A program made the translations under genes and the position numbers. DNA of 64,000 nt from Mucilaginibacter flavus (lineage in GTDB: Bacteria > Bacteroidota > Bacteroidia > Sphingobacteriales > Sphingobacteriaceae), in contig NZ_JAUFPS010000028.1 of assembly GCF_030409315.1 (NCBI RefSeq), positions 1-64,000 of the forward strand. The letters run 5' to 3'. A model generated the notes under the pieces. It ran no database searches, had not been told where the DNA came from, and worked only from the letters and a program-made list of their open reading frames with translations. Below are positions 37,099-45,956 of this stretch, in pieces. Each line of letters opens with the position of its first letter. The stretch's first letter is position 1.

Positions 37099-37178
37099 GT
37101 AGTAAGTATCAAGTAGTAAGATTTTTAAAATCAGGCTACCTGTTTGATACTTACTACCTACTACTTGATACTTACTAC
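37099..37178. repeat. 20-bp inverted repeat made of TAGTAAGTATCAAG words
   Basis: GTAGTAAGTATCAAGTAGTA (37099-37118) pairs perfectly with 37159-37178 in the 112-bp gap between the BcsB-like and GT2 genes. The same word (AGTATCAAGTAG) recurs at 47302-47332. It could attenuate or stabilise the operon transcript. Confidence 0.6.
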
Positions 37179-37204
37179 CAATAAAGTAACTTACATTATA
37201 TATA

Positions 37205-39049
37205 ATGAGTATTTCAATTCCTGAACTTTTGGTTAATGACGGATTTATCACACCAGGCGATCAGGTAAAGATTAAAAGTTTTTCAGAAAAATCGGGAATG
37301 GCGTATGTTAAGATCGCGCTTAACTTTGGCTATATCTCCCGTAAAAATTATGAACGCTCATTAAGCAACGCAGGTTACCATTTTGCACAAATAAGGGCAG
37401 AGGAATTTGACCCCGAGATTTTAAAGCAGGTTGAACTTAAGTTTGCCAACGATCACCTGGCTCTGCCCCTCAGGGTAGAGAACAACAGGGTGGTAACCTT
37501 AATGGCCGACCCTACCGACCAGCTTTTTATAGACTTTATCAGGTTTACCTATGATATGGAACCGGATATCATCATTGCTTATGATTTAGATATCACCTGG
37601 CTAAGTCACAAGTTGCTTGGTGAAAAGTATGTTAAAGCATCGGTTTATGAGCTTTTACGCCGCGATCCCAAGAGTTCGGCGTCAATAACTTTTACCCCTC
37701 CGCAGCTTATCGTTATTTTTAGTTTGCTGGCTATTATAGCTATCGGGATGGTATTAAGCTTTAAAAATACATCCATTATCCTTAACGTAATCATCAGTTT
37801 ATTTTTCCTGGTGGCTATTATATTTAAACTGTTTTTGGCACTGGTGGGTTCTCGGTTTGAGCTGCACCAGGCGGTAAGTAAGGAGGAAGTACGCGCCGTT
37901 GTTAACGACGAATTGCCGCCGTACACCATCCTTTTACCTGTATACAAAGAAGATAAGCTTATTAAAAAACTTATCTGGAACTTGCAGAGTTTAGATTATC
38001 CGCGCGAATTGCTGGATATTAAACTACTCATTGAGGAAGATGATGACAAAACGTTACAAGCGGTACAAAACCTTGACTTCCCCGCTGTTTTTGAGGTAAT
38101 TGTGGTGCCGTTCCATATGCCTAAAACCAAACCGAAGGCTTGTAACTATGGTTTACACTTTTCAAGAGGAACATTTTTAACCATTTACGATGCCGAGGAT
38201 ATTCCGGATACAGATCAGCTTAAAAAAGTAGTAACGCTGTTTAGCAAACTGCCAGAGCACTACATTTGTATTCAAAGTGCGTTAAATTACTTTAACCGTA
38301 ATGAAAACTTTTTAACACGTATGTTTACCCTGGAGTATTCATACTGGTTTGATTATATGCTGCCGGGGCTGGATACCCTGGATATCCCTATCCCCCTGGG
38401 TGGTACCAGTAACCACTTTAAAATGGATGCCCTGGTTGAACTTGGTGCCTGGGACCCGTTTAACGTAACCGAAGATGCCGATCTTGGCGTACGCGCCTAT
38501 GCCAAGGGGTATAAAGTGGCCATTGTAAATTCAACCACCTATGAAGAGGCCAACAATGAACCTTTTAACTGGATACGGCAACGTTCAAGATGGATTAAAG
38601 GATATATGCAAACCTGGCTGGTACATATGCGCAATCCCGTAACCTTGTGGCGTAAAGTAGGCTGGAAAGGCTTTTTAGGCTTTAACTTTTTTATCGGTGC
38701 CACATCAGCAACATTTTTGGTGTACCCTTTACTGCTCACCATATTTATTTGTTACGTTGTATTTGATTTTTCAACTATCCGGTCGTTATTTCCGGATTGG
38801 GTTTTATTTATGGCGATATTTAACCTTATGGTGGGTAACATCCTGATGATTTACGTAAACATGATGGCTGTGTTTAAACGTCGCTATTTTGAGCTGATAT
38901 TGTTTGCCATTGCCAACCCGGTTTATTGGTTAATGCACTCGGCGGCCGCTTATATGGGATTGTATCAGCTTATTACCAATCCGTTTTACTGGGAGAAAAC
39001 CAATCATGGTTTAAGTAAAGTTAATAACCCTACAAACGTTGTTAAATAA
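37205..39049 (+). CDS. Processive GT2 synthase with N-terminal GspE-N/MshEN-type domain
   Basis: This 614-residue membrane glycosyltransferase has three parts. Residues 1-130 match the N-terminal domain of GspE/PilB ATPases (two 24-residue-type repeats, then DPEILKQVELKFANDHLALP and ADPTDQLFIDFIRF); this domain binds c-di-GMP in MshE-type proteins. Two membrane helices follow (about 168-212). The GT2 domain has LPVYKED (about 244), DAED (329-332), TED (422-424) and QRSRW (459-463), the processive signature of cellulose/hyaluronan/PNAG synthases. Three or four C-terminal helices complete the pore. The RLG residues that open each MshEN repeat are not kept, so c-di-GMP binding is uncertain. NfrB of E. 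coli joins the same two domains in the other order. Confidence 0.87.
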   Translation: MSISIPELLVNDGFITPGDQVKIKSFSEKSGMAYVKIALNFGYISRKNYERSLSNAGYHFAQIRAEEFDPEILKQVELKFANDHLALPLRVENNRVVTLMADPTDQLFIDFIRFTYDMEPDIIIAYDLDITWLSHKLLGEKYVKASVYELLRRDPKSSASITFTPPQLIVIFSLLAIIAIGMVLSFKNTSIILNVIISLFFLVAIIFKLFLALVGSRFELHQAVSKEEVRAVVNDELPPYTILLPVYKEDKLIKKLIWNLQSLDYPRELLDIKLLIEEDDDKTLQAVQNLDFPAVFEVIVVPFHMPKTKPKACNYGLHFSRGTFLTIYDAEDIPDTDQLKKVVTLFSKLPEHYICIQSALNYFNRNENFLTRMFTLEYSYWFDYMLPGLDTLDIPIPLGGTSNHFKMDALVELGAWDPFNVTEDADLGVRAYAKGYKVAIVNSTTYEEANNEPFNWIRQRSRWIKGYMQTWLVHMRNPVTLWRKVGWKGFLGFNFFIGATSATFLVYPLLLTIFICYVVFDFSTIRSLFPDWVLFMAIFNLMVGNILMIYVNMMAVFKRRYFELILFAIANPVYWLMHSAAAYMGLYQLITNPFYWEKTNHGLSKVNNPTNVVK

Positions 39050-39051
39050 AA

Positions 39052-40620
39052 ATGAGGATTTCAAAAAGTCAATACCTGTTTATAATAACCGCGATGCTTG
39101 CCGTTTACTATATTGTAATGGGCGTGTATTTAAACCATTTGGGGTATTATAACAGGGAATCTATCTTTTACATTGAAAAAACCAAGATCATTTTTGAAGG
39201 TGTTGGTAACCGCATTAAGGTAATGGGCCTTACAGCGCCCCTTTTGCCTTTTTACTGCTCCATTATTTTTAGCTCTATCAGTACCTACCTGGCGCCTGTA
39301 ATTGCATCTGCCCTGGGTACGGCCGCCTTGTTTTATATCATAGCTACGGCCATGAGCAGCCGTATTAAAAACGACGATTTTTACCTGCACCTGGTTATCC
39401 TGATGTTCTTTTTTCACCCGGGCATTGTTTATACAGCAACATCGGGTAAGGCCATTTACCTGGTACTTATATTTTTCTTCCTGTTCTTTTTTAACCTGCT
39501 TAAGTTTTACCGCTCCAATACAACGTTTCACGTTTCGCTGGCCAGTATGTCGTTGGTTACGCTTATTTTTTGCGATTATAAATTCATCTGGCTTACCCTG
39601 TTCTTTGTACCCCTGGTACTGGCAATTACGCTACAAAGCTTAAACCTGGGCGAAAAGGAATCTATTTTCAGGTTATTTTTAAGTTTTAACAGCCCTTCAT
39701 TGCGGCGTAAACTAATCAGTAAAACGTTTGCCATTTATGTTATCCTGTTTATATTGCCTATAGCCTCTATCGTTTGCTATAAGTTGCTCAACCTAACCCA
39801 CGCCAATGATCTTAACTATTTCATAGAAAGCCCGTATGCCACCTGGACAGTGTTGGTTGATAAGCTCAATTACGATATGACCACCGCGGCTACCAATTAT
39901 CAATTGCCCGAGCTTTCGGTACTGATATCGGCAAGAGTAGTTTATTTTTGTCCGCTTATTTTGGTAGCCATATACCTGTTTCGCGAAAGTACCTACCAGG
40001 CTTTAACCATTTTAACACCATTTGCTTTTATTGAGTTTTTGCACATTGAGTATGATAAGCTTTATCTTACTTATGAGTATTACCTGGCGTTCCTCGTCCT
40101 GGCATTGCTGTGTTTAATATTTAAAGCGCAAACCGTTAAAAACCAACGGGTGTTTAAAGTTATAGTAACGCTTGTGGTGCTGGCGCAGTTTTATACCGGG
40201 TTTGATTTTTTGCGCAATTCGCTTATTCCGGAAGAAAGGAGTTATATGACTACCCTGCTTAACCGGACCCCCAATACAGATCAGCATGAAAGTATGGAAA
40301 TGGCCGATTATATCAACAGCCTGCCTAAAAACTCCCATGTGCTGATGGATGATGCTGTAGCTTACCCCATTGCTGCTTTTACCAATGATATTAAGGAGTT
40401 AACCCTGCCATACCAGGAACTGTTTTTGAGCGGGATAGAAACGCCCTATAAATATGACGACTATGTACTGATCGCCACAGCCAAGAATCCTTTTACAGGG
40501 TATACACAGCTTAATAACCGGTATATTCCACTCATCCGTGTGGTAAACAGCGGTGTAAACTACAAACGTGTTTACGAAACAGATAACTGGGTGCTATATA
40601 AAATCATCAGCATACAGTAA
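39052..40620 (+). CDS. Polytopic membrane protein of polysaccharide locus
   Basis: This 522-residue protein has about 10-12 membrane helices and a soluble C-terminal domain of about 110 residues (from RNSLIPEERSYMTTLLN). The layout recalls GT39/GT83-type or Wzy-like integral membrane glycosyltransferases and polymerases, but the usual acidic first-loop motif is not clear. It starts 2 bp after the GT2 stop, so it is co-translated and probably modifies, transfers or exports the polymer. A terminator follows its stop. Confidence 0.65.
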   Translation: MRISKSQYLFIITAMLAVYYIVMGVYLNHLGYYNRESIFYIEKTKIIFEGVGNRIKVMGLTAPLLPFYCSIIFSSISTYLAPVIASALGTAALFYIIATAMSSRIKNDDFYLHLVILMFFFHPGIVYTATSGKAIYLVLIFFFLFFFNLLKFYRSNTTFHVSLASMSLVTLIFCDYKFIWLTLFFVPLVLAITLQSLNLGEKESIFRLFLSFNSPSLRRKLISKTFAIYVILFILPIASIVCYKLLNLTHANDLNYFIESPYATWTVLVDKLNYDMTTAATNYQLPELSVLISARVVYFCPLILVAIYLFRESTYQALTILTPFAFIEFLHIEYDKLYLTYEYYLAFLVLALLCLIFKAQTVKNQRVFKVIVTLVVLAQFYTGFDFLRNSLIPEERSYMTTLLNRTPNTDQHESMEMADYINSLPKNSHVLMDDAVAYPIAAFTNDIKELTLPYQELFLSGIETPYKYDDYVLIATAKNPFTGYTQLNNRYIPLIRVVNSGVNYKRVYETDNWVLYKIISIQ

Positions 40621-40665
40621 CACCAAATTTGAACTTTAACTATTAACTGTTCTATAACTAAATGT

Positions 40666-40690
40666 AACCTGCCCCTGTGGCAGGTTTTTT
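40666..40690 (+). terminator. Terminator of polysaccharide operon
   Basis: AACCTGCC (40666-40673) and GGCAGGTT (40679-40686) with a 5-nt loop, followed by six T (40685-40690). Confidence 0.85.
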
Positions 40691-40811
40691 CATTTTAGAG
40701 AGGAAGGCTGCTATGGCGAAGATTCATTGGCCAATTTTGGGAGGCTATGCCTTAAGAGGTTTTGTTCCTTTACACATTGTTGCTAAATTTAGCCTTACAA
40801 TAAATTATACC

Positions 40812-41420
40812 ATGCCCAATCAGCAAGAGCAACCCACATCTACTAATGAAATAAAAGAATCTGCCGGCCCTAATACAGCCATGGAAGCCTTGCTGAGGGC
40901 AACTGCCGCCAATGATCACCGGTTAAGTGATATGGCCGATAATAAGGCGCAGATATTGATCACTGTAAATTCCATCATCATTTCGGCCATTATCAGTTTG
41001 GTCTTAAGGAATTTAAAGGAAGATCCCTTTTTGGTGCTGCCGTCGTACATCCTGCTTTCTGTAAGCCTGCTTACCATGATCCTGGCCATATTGGCTACCC
41101 GCCCCAGTATTCCCAAGGGGCGTTTTACGCCGCAGGATATACAGCGAAAGAGTGTAAACCTGCTCTTTTTTGGTAATTTTTACAGCATGAAACTGGAAGA
41201 ATACGCTGCCGGCATGAAAGCTATTCTTACAGACGATGAGTTTTTATATGATAGCCTGATTAAGGATGTGTACTCACAGGGGGTAGTACTTGGCCGCAAG
41301 TACCGCCTTTTAAGGGCCGCCTACAATATTTTTATGGTTGGACTTATAGTTGCCATCATTACGTTCATCGGCTCGTCTATGCGGCACAATAACTCGCCGT
41401 TGATTAGCTACAGATTTTGA
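40812..41420 (+). CDS. Stand-alone PycTM (Pycsar effector-type) membrane protein
   Basis: The ATG at 40812 (MPNQQEQPTSTNEI) gives 202 residues; a longer frame from 40677 crosses the previous terminator. The domain is PycTM, formerly DUF5706: HRLSDMADNKAQILITVNSIIIS (first helix), ILLSVSLLTMILAILATRP (second), LLFFGNFYSM, VVLGRKYRLLRAAYNIFMVGLIVAII (third). In Pycsar defence such proteins respond to cCMP/cUMP and disrupt the inner membrane. Many Bacteroidota versions carry an N-terminal HD domain; here only a short polar tail is present. No pyrimidine cyclase gene is in the window. Confidence 0.82.
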   Translation: MPNQQEQPTSTNEIKESAGPNTAMEALLRATAANDHRLSDMADNKAQILITVNSIIISAIISLVLRNLKEDPFLVLPSYILLSVSLLTMILAILATRPSIPKGRFTPQDIQRKSVNLLFFGNFYSMKLEEYAAGMKAILTDDEFLYDSLIKDVYSQGVVLGRKYRLLRAAYNIFMVGLIVAIITFIGSSMRHNNSPLISYRF

Positions 41421-41538
41421 GGGAGATTGCGGTTTGCAAAAGCGAAGCTATCCTGAACTCGTTTCAGGAATCCATCGCATTCGCCTGCAAATCCAGACTT
41501 GCGAGGTTTTAAAACTTACCAAGGCTTTCACCGCTTAG

Positions 41539-43167
41539 TTATTTCTCGTGTTTAAACCCCAAATCCCCCTCAACCTTAAACCCAGGCTTGCTATACCCCT
41601 CTGGCACATAGCCATCTGGAATTTGAATGTGGTTACCATCGCGCAGTGAAGTGTAGTGCGGCGACATGATCTCCACCCCGGCCTCGTTGAATTTATCCTG
41701 TATGTTTTGATGCAACCGCGAATATACCACGGCCATTTGGTTGGATAACGCGGTATAAGCATTTAACTGGTAGCTCACGTTAAAATCATTAAGGGCAGTT
41801 TGCAGCACAAAGGGTTGCTTATCGGCCATAACGCCTTCTGTTGCCAGGGCAGCACTGGTGAGCAGGTTATGCACGGTTTGCCAGGGCACATCATAACCAA
41901 TGGTTACGGTGGTATTTAATATGAGGCCCATGGTTTTGGCAACGGTGGTATAATTAACGGTATGCCCGCTTAGTATGGTGGCATTGGGAATGGTAATATC
42001 TTCATTTTTAATGGTGCGCAGGCGGGTAACCAGCAGGTTTTTTTCTACCACATCGCCGCTTACTTCGCCAACCTTTATACGGTCGCCAATTTTATAGGGG
42101 CGCATATAGGTAAGTACAATACCCGATACCATGTTGGATATGGCCGACGATGATCCTAAAGAAAACAGCACACCCAAAAACACCGTTACACCCTGGAAAA
42201 CTTTAGAATCGGACCCTGGCAAGTAAGGGAAAATTACCACAAACATAAACGCGAAAAGCAGCACCCTGATAATGTTATAAGTGGGCATTGCCCACTCGGC
42301 ATAAAATCCGTTGATGGTAATAGCACCCTGCGCAATTTCATTAGCAATAAACTTTACCAGTTTTACAATATAACGGGTAACCACATAAATAACCGCTATG
42401 GTAAGCAGGTTGGGTATGTAATTCACTATAGCAAGCAAAATGCTCTTAAACGGCGTTACAATATATCCCAACAGTAAATTAGCTATGGGTTGCGATGATG
42501 GAAAAATAAAGAACAGCACCGGTAGTGCCAGGTATACAAGTAGTATGATGAGCACAAACCGTCCTATACGCAATAGCCCGGTAATTAAAGGCAGCAAACG
42601 GTGAGCGTACGCAACGGGCGCCCCTTTGGCTGCCAGTTTATCCACGCGAATTTCCCAGGCTTTAAGTAACCTTAATTTCGCCCACCGGGCCATTTTGTTA
42701 AGCGCCCATATTAAAATAATGAGCAGGATAACCACAGCAGCAGCCTCCAATATATTGATGGTTACCTGCTGCGTACTGTTGTTGGCAAAGTAATTACCCA
42801 GCTTGGTTTTAAGGATATTTAAATAGCTGGCTGCAAGCTGCTGGCGATTAACTTCAGAGAATTTGGCATCCTGGTTATTAACCGCCATAATAACCTGCGA
42901 TTTATAGGTGATAACCGATAGGTTGCTATCATTACTAAGCTTCAACGAATCCTTATTGAAATCTATATGATTTATAAGCCCCTCGATGCGTTGGGTTACC
43001 ACCGCGGCCCGTTCTTTGGCTTCAAAAAGACCCTGGCCGGCGTAAAATTTAAAAAGCGTATCGCTGTTAATAATTACCGGCTGGGGCTGCAAGCTAACCG
43101 GGTTTTGCGCGTAGGTGGTAAATGATAAAATTAAAAGCAGGATTAGCAGGTAATAATTTTTACGCAT
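41539..43167 (-). CDS. MscS-family mechanosensitive channel
   Basis: This 542-residue protein starts at ATG 43167 and has a signal peptide (MRKNYYLLILLLILSFTTYAQ), a periplasmic helical segment (about 25-140), and five or so membrane helices. The pore helix and beta domain contain VFLGVLFSLGSSSAISNMVSGIVLTYMRPYKIGDRIKVGE, the MscS hallmark, then the C-terminal alpha/beta domain. It releases osmolytes on hypo-osmotic shock. It is followed, on the same strand upstream, by the small gene at 43213. Confidence 0.9.
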   Translation of the reverse strand: MRKNYYLLILLLILSFTTYAQNPVSLQPQPVIINSDTLFKFYAGQGLFEAKERAAVVTQRIEGLINHIDFNKDSLKLSNDSNLSVITYKSQVIMAVNNQDAKFSEVNRQQLAASYLNILKTKLGNYFANNSTQQVTINILEAAAVVILLIILIWALNKMARWAKLRLLKAWEIRVDKLAAKGAPVAYAHRLLPLITGLLRIGRFVLIILLVYLALPVLFFIFPSSQPIANLLLGYIVTPFKSILLAIVNYIPNLLTIAVIYVVTRYIVKLVKFIANEIAQGAITINGFYAEWAMPTYNIIRVLLFAFMFVVIFPYLPGSDSKVFQGVTVFLGVLFSLGSSSAISNMVSGIVLTYMRPYKIGDRIKVGEVSGDVVEKNLLVTRLRTIKNEDITIPNATILSGHTVNYTTVAKTMGLILNTTVTIGYDVPWQTVHNLLTSAALATEGVMADKQPFVLQTALNDFNVSYQLNAYTALSNQMAVVYSRLHQNIQDKFNEAGVEIMSPHYTSLRDGNHIQIPDGYVPEGYSKPGFKVEGDLGFKHEK

Positions 43168-43212
43168 AACAGGTATATTTCTGTTAAAGCTAAAAATTAT
43201 ATTAACCAATAC

Positions 43213-43539
43213 CTAACCCTCCTGCACGAGGTCGGTACCAAAACGGCCGGCAACATCGGCAAACAAATCGTTAAGGATAGATTCGATGGTGAGCGAGTTT
43301 ACATCATCAACATAGTGCTCATTGCGGGTTATCTTTAGCTTGTGCCCATCAACCTCCAGGTTAAACAACGGACCATCGTACAAATCCGGCTGACTAATTT
43401 CTAACACATCATCCTTACCGCTAATGATGAAATTAATATGGCTTTGCCTGCGTTCATGAAAAAGCTCGTTAAGCTTATGCTGCAAAATGTTAAACAATTC
43501 GTGAATATGAATGGGCTTATGCAGTGTTATAATTTTCAT
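43213..43539 (-). CDS. Hypothetical small cytosolic protein
   Basis: This encodes 108 residues from ATG 43539 (MKIITLHKPIHIHELFNIL); the longer frame from 43611 runs into an intergenic repeat. The protein is mixed alpha/beta, His-rich at its N terminus (HKPIHIHELF) and acidic later. The family is not recognised. It ends 45 bp before the MscS gene start and may be co-transcribed with it. Confidence 0.6.
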   Translation of the reverse strand: MKIITLHKPIHIHELFNILQHKLNELFHERRQSHINFIISGKDDVLEISQPDLYDGPLFNLEVDGHKLKITRNEHYVDDVNSLTIESILNDLFADVAGRFGTDLVQEG

Positions 43540-43591
43540 GGTAATACATTTGTATTGTTTAATATTACAAAGCAATTTTGTTATTGTTTGC

Positions 43592-43713
43592 CCCACCCAA
43601 ACCCTCCCCAAAGGAGAGGGCTTTAAGAAGCAGGGGGAAATAAAGCGTTTTTTAATAGAAGTAATACTACATTAAAATTAAAAGTCTCCCCTATCGGGGG
43701 AGATTTAGAGGGG
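43592..43713. repeat. CCCTCCCC-type intergenic palindromes
   Basis: Two G/C-rich palindromic blocks flank an AT-rich spacer: ACCCTCCCCAAAGGAGAGGGC (43601-43621, imperfect) and TCTCCCC (43685-43691) with GGGGAGA (43697-43703). A related block is at 63027-63156. Blocks of this type are common between genes in Bacteroidota and are probably REP-like. Confidence 0.5.
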
Positions 43714-43718
43714 GCTAT

Positions 43719-44738
43719 ATGAATTACAAATTACTTGGCCGGTCGGGCCTTAAAGTTTCTGAACTGTGCCTGGGCACAATGGGTTTTGGTACCGAAGCAG
43801 GCTGGGGTGCCGATAAGCAAACCAGTTTTGATATTATGGATGCCTACGCCAATGCCGGTGGCAATTTTTTAGATACTGCCAACATGTACAAACTTGGCAC
43901 CAGCGAGCGGATTATCGGCGATTACCTATCGCATCATGACAGGGATTATTTTGTGCTGGCTACCAAATACACATTAAAGGACAATGTAACCAACCCCAAC
44001 GCATCGGGTAATAACCGCAAAAACATGATGCGCAGTGTGGAGGAAAGTTTAAAGCGCCTCAAAACAGATTTTATTGATGTGCTTTACCTGCACATTTGGG
44101 ATAATATTACTCCTATTGATGAAGTGCTGCGCGCGATGGACGACCTGATTAAACAAGGTAAAATAACCTACGCTGCCATAAGTGATACGCCGGCCTGGGT
44201 GGTAGCCAAAGGAAACACGTTAGCCGAACTGATGGGCTGGAGCCAATTTATTGCGCTACAGGTAGAATACAGCCTGCTTGCCCGTACTGCCGAACGTGAA
44301 CTGATCCCGATGGCCAAACATTTTGGCATGACAGTTACGCCCTGGGCACCCCTTGCAGGCGGCGCGCTCACGGGCAAATATTTAAAAGGCGATAAGGGCC
44401 GCATAAAGCCCGAAAGCAACAGGCTTAATGCCCGTGCCGAAGGCATCACCAAAGTAGTAATGGACATAGCTGCCGAACTGGGTGTAAGCGAAAGCCACGT
44501 GGCCCTTAACTGGACCCGCCAACAACATTTTTCCTGTATCCCCATTGTGGGAGCTACCAAAGTTGACCAGTTGATGGATAACCTGAAAACCGTTGACAGC
44601 GTTTTAACTGCCGACCACATGAAACGCTTAAGCGATGCCAGCGCTATTGAACTTGGTTTTCCCGGCGACTTTTTTAACGAAGAGGCGGTAAAAAATAACA
44701 GCTTTGGTGGTTTTTATGATCGGGTGGAGAAAAGATAA
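43719..44738 (+). CDS. Aldo/keto reductase
   Basis: This 339-residue NADPH-dependent oxidoreductase is a TIM barrel. The catalytic tetrad is visible: GGNFLDTANMYKLG (Asp and Tyr, about 49-62), LATKYTLK (Lys, about 83) and DVLYLHIWD (His, about 126). C-terminal CIPIVGATKVDQLMDNL carries the cofactor-binding loop. The substrate is not predictable. It is convergent with the 44745 gene, 6 bp apart. Confidence 0.93.
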   Translation: MNYKLLGRSGLKVSELCLGTMGFGTEAGWGADKQTSFDIMDAYANAGGNFLDTANMYKLGTSERIIGDYLSHHDRDYFVLATKYTLKDNVTNPNASGNNRKNMMRSVEESLKRLKTDFIDVLYLHIWDNITPIDEVLRAMDDLIKQGKITYAAISDTPAWVVAKGNTLAELMGWSQFIALQVEYSLLARTAERELIPMAKHFGMTVTPWAPLAGGALTGKYLKGDKGRIKPESNRLNARAEGITKVVMDIAAELGVSESHVALNWTRQQHFSCIPIVGATKVDQLMDNLKTVDSVLTADHMKRLSDASAIELGFPGDFFNEEAVKNNSFGGFYDRVEKR

Positions 44739-44744
44739 ACCGGC

Positions 44745-45020
44745 TTACCGCACATCGCCATCATTAATACTATGTGTAACGTGATTGGCATGATGCGCAT
44801 GCCGGGTATCATCATGATGATGATGCTCAAGTATTTTTTCCCGTTTTTGTTTGCGCTGAAAAAAGCGCCTTACGCGACTAAAGATCTGTTGAGCTTTGCG
44901 AATTAAGCGCGAATCCCAATGGTCAAACCTGCCACTTAAAGCAAGTACACCAAAAATCACAAATGCCGTTATAGCAACTAATACAAATATGTGTAGTCCG
45001 TTATTGAAGAAATCGCTCAT
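44745..45020 (-). CDS. Small membrane protein with His-rich tail
   Basis: This encodes 91 residues starting at ATG 45020 (MSDFFNNGLHIF). One membrane helix (about 10-29, IFVLVAITAFVIFGVLALSG) is followed by a basic segment (RVRRFFQRKQKREK) and a tail with about 10 His in 25 residues (LEHHHHDDTRHAHHANHVTH). Such tails can bind Zn, Ni or Cu, but no transporter is adjacent. The family is unrecognised. Confidence 0.6.
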   Translation of the reverse strand: MSDFFNNGLHIFVLVAITAFVIFGVLALSGRFDHWDSRLIRKAQQIFSRVRRFFQRKQKREKILEHHHHDDTRHAHHANHVTHSINDGDVR

Positions 45021-45191
45021 TATTGACAATCAATTAATTACTAACCTGTAAAGGCAATAGCTGTGCCTTTTTCAGATTTGTATTTTTAACTAATTGACAA
45101 TCTGGCATTTGGCTTTTCTTTGGCGATTTAATAAATGGTTCAAATGTGTATCCGTATCTATACAAAAAATAGAAAGCTGGCTAATGGCGCT

Positions 45192-45956
45192 TTATTCAAA
45201 CCGTTTCAGGTAAGTAGGGCTAACCAAAGCGCCATACAAAATGTAGGCAGGCTCATTCAGGCTAAACCAGGGAACTTCCTGGTATTGTAATAGCTGTATG
45301 CTTTGAGCAGGCATATAGCTCTGGGCTATCAGGAATTTCTTTTGATGTTGGGCGTTCTCCACCACGTTCATCACTATAAAACAATGCCCCGGTGAGCCGC
45401 CTTTAATAAACACATCGCCGGTTTTTAAAGTAGCGGGATTTTGAACAGGCTTCAGTTCTTTTTCTAACGATAGCGTACCGGCATAGCTGAATACCAGCAT
45501 CATGTATCGCATAAAATTAGGGTAACTGTAGTCCTTTTTAGCTTTCAAAACCCAATGCTCGCTACTGTAGCGATATCCATTGGCATAATGAACAAAATCG
45601 CACTTAAAACCGCTGGTGAAGTTGAAGGAGATATCCTGGTATTTCTTTTGGGAATACAGGTATTCACCCCGCAGGCGCATTACGGCATCGGCACATTGCT
45701 GTAAATCGTAATTGCCTACGCTTACATCTAAAATACCCGCTGTATACCCTTCCGTGCGGGCCACCTTACCCTGGTAAGTTAAACACTGCGAACCATAAGG
45801 CTTTAAGGGTACCGCCTGCAGCCAGGCAGCAAAACTGCCTGGAGTTACCGTGCATTGCTTATAGCCCGCGGGTGCTTTAAACCGGCTTACCACATTATCC
45901 GTTTTAACCGGACCGGTCAATAACAGCGACGCCAACAGCAGTAAAATTCCTTTCAT
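45192..45956 (-). CDS. DUF4846 secreted protein
   Basis: This 254-residue exported protein (signal about 1-18) matches the DUF4846 family: FKAPAGYKQCTVTPGSFAAWLQAVPLKPYGS at the start and the C-terminal TLKTGDVFIKGGSPGHCFIVMNV with conserved Gly/His. The family function is not established; the last part resembles a papain-like/NlpC-type fold by pattern. It overlaps the upstream M23 peptidase gene by 4 bp, so the two are co-translated and probably act on peptidoglycan or a shared periplasmic substrate. Confidence 0.8.
   Translation of the reverse strand: MKGILLLLASLLLTGPVKTDNVVSRFKAPAGYKQCTVTPGSFAAWLQAVPLKPYGSQCLTYQGKVARTEGYTAGILDVSVGNYDLQQCADAVMRLRGEYLYSQKKYQDISFNFTSGFKCDFVHYANGYRYSSEHWVLKAKKDYSYPNFMRYMMLVFSYAGTLSLEKELKPVQNPATLKTGDVFIKGGSPGHCFIVMNVVENAQHQKKFLIAQSYMPAQSIQLLQYQEVPWFSLNEPAYILYGALVSPTYLKRFE

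Noticed and set aside
40812..41420. A complete Pycsar defence system
   Set aside because: No cyclase gene is in the window; only the effector-type domain is supported.
41430..41500. Imperfect hairpin with TCCTGAA/TTTCAGGA after the PycTM gene
   Set aside because: The short stem is real but the long outer pairing is poor and there is no U-tract, so a terminator is not supported.
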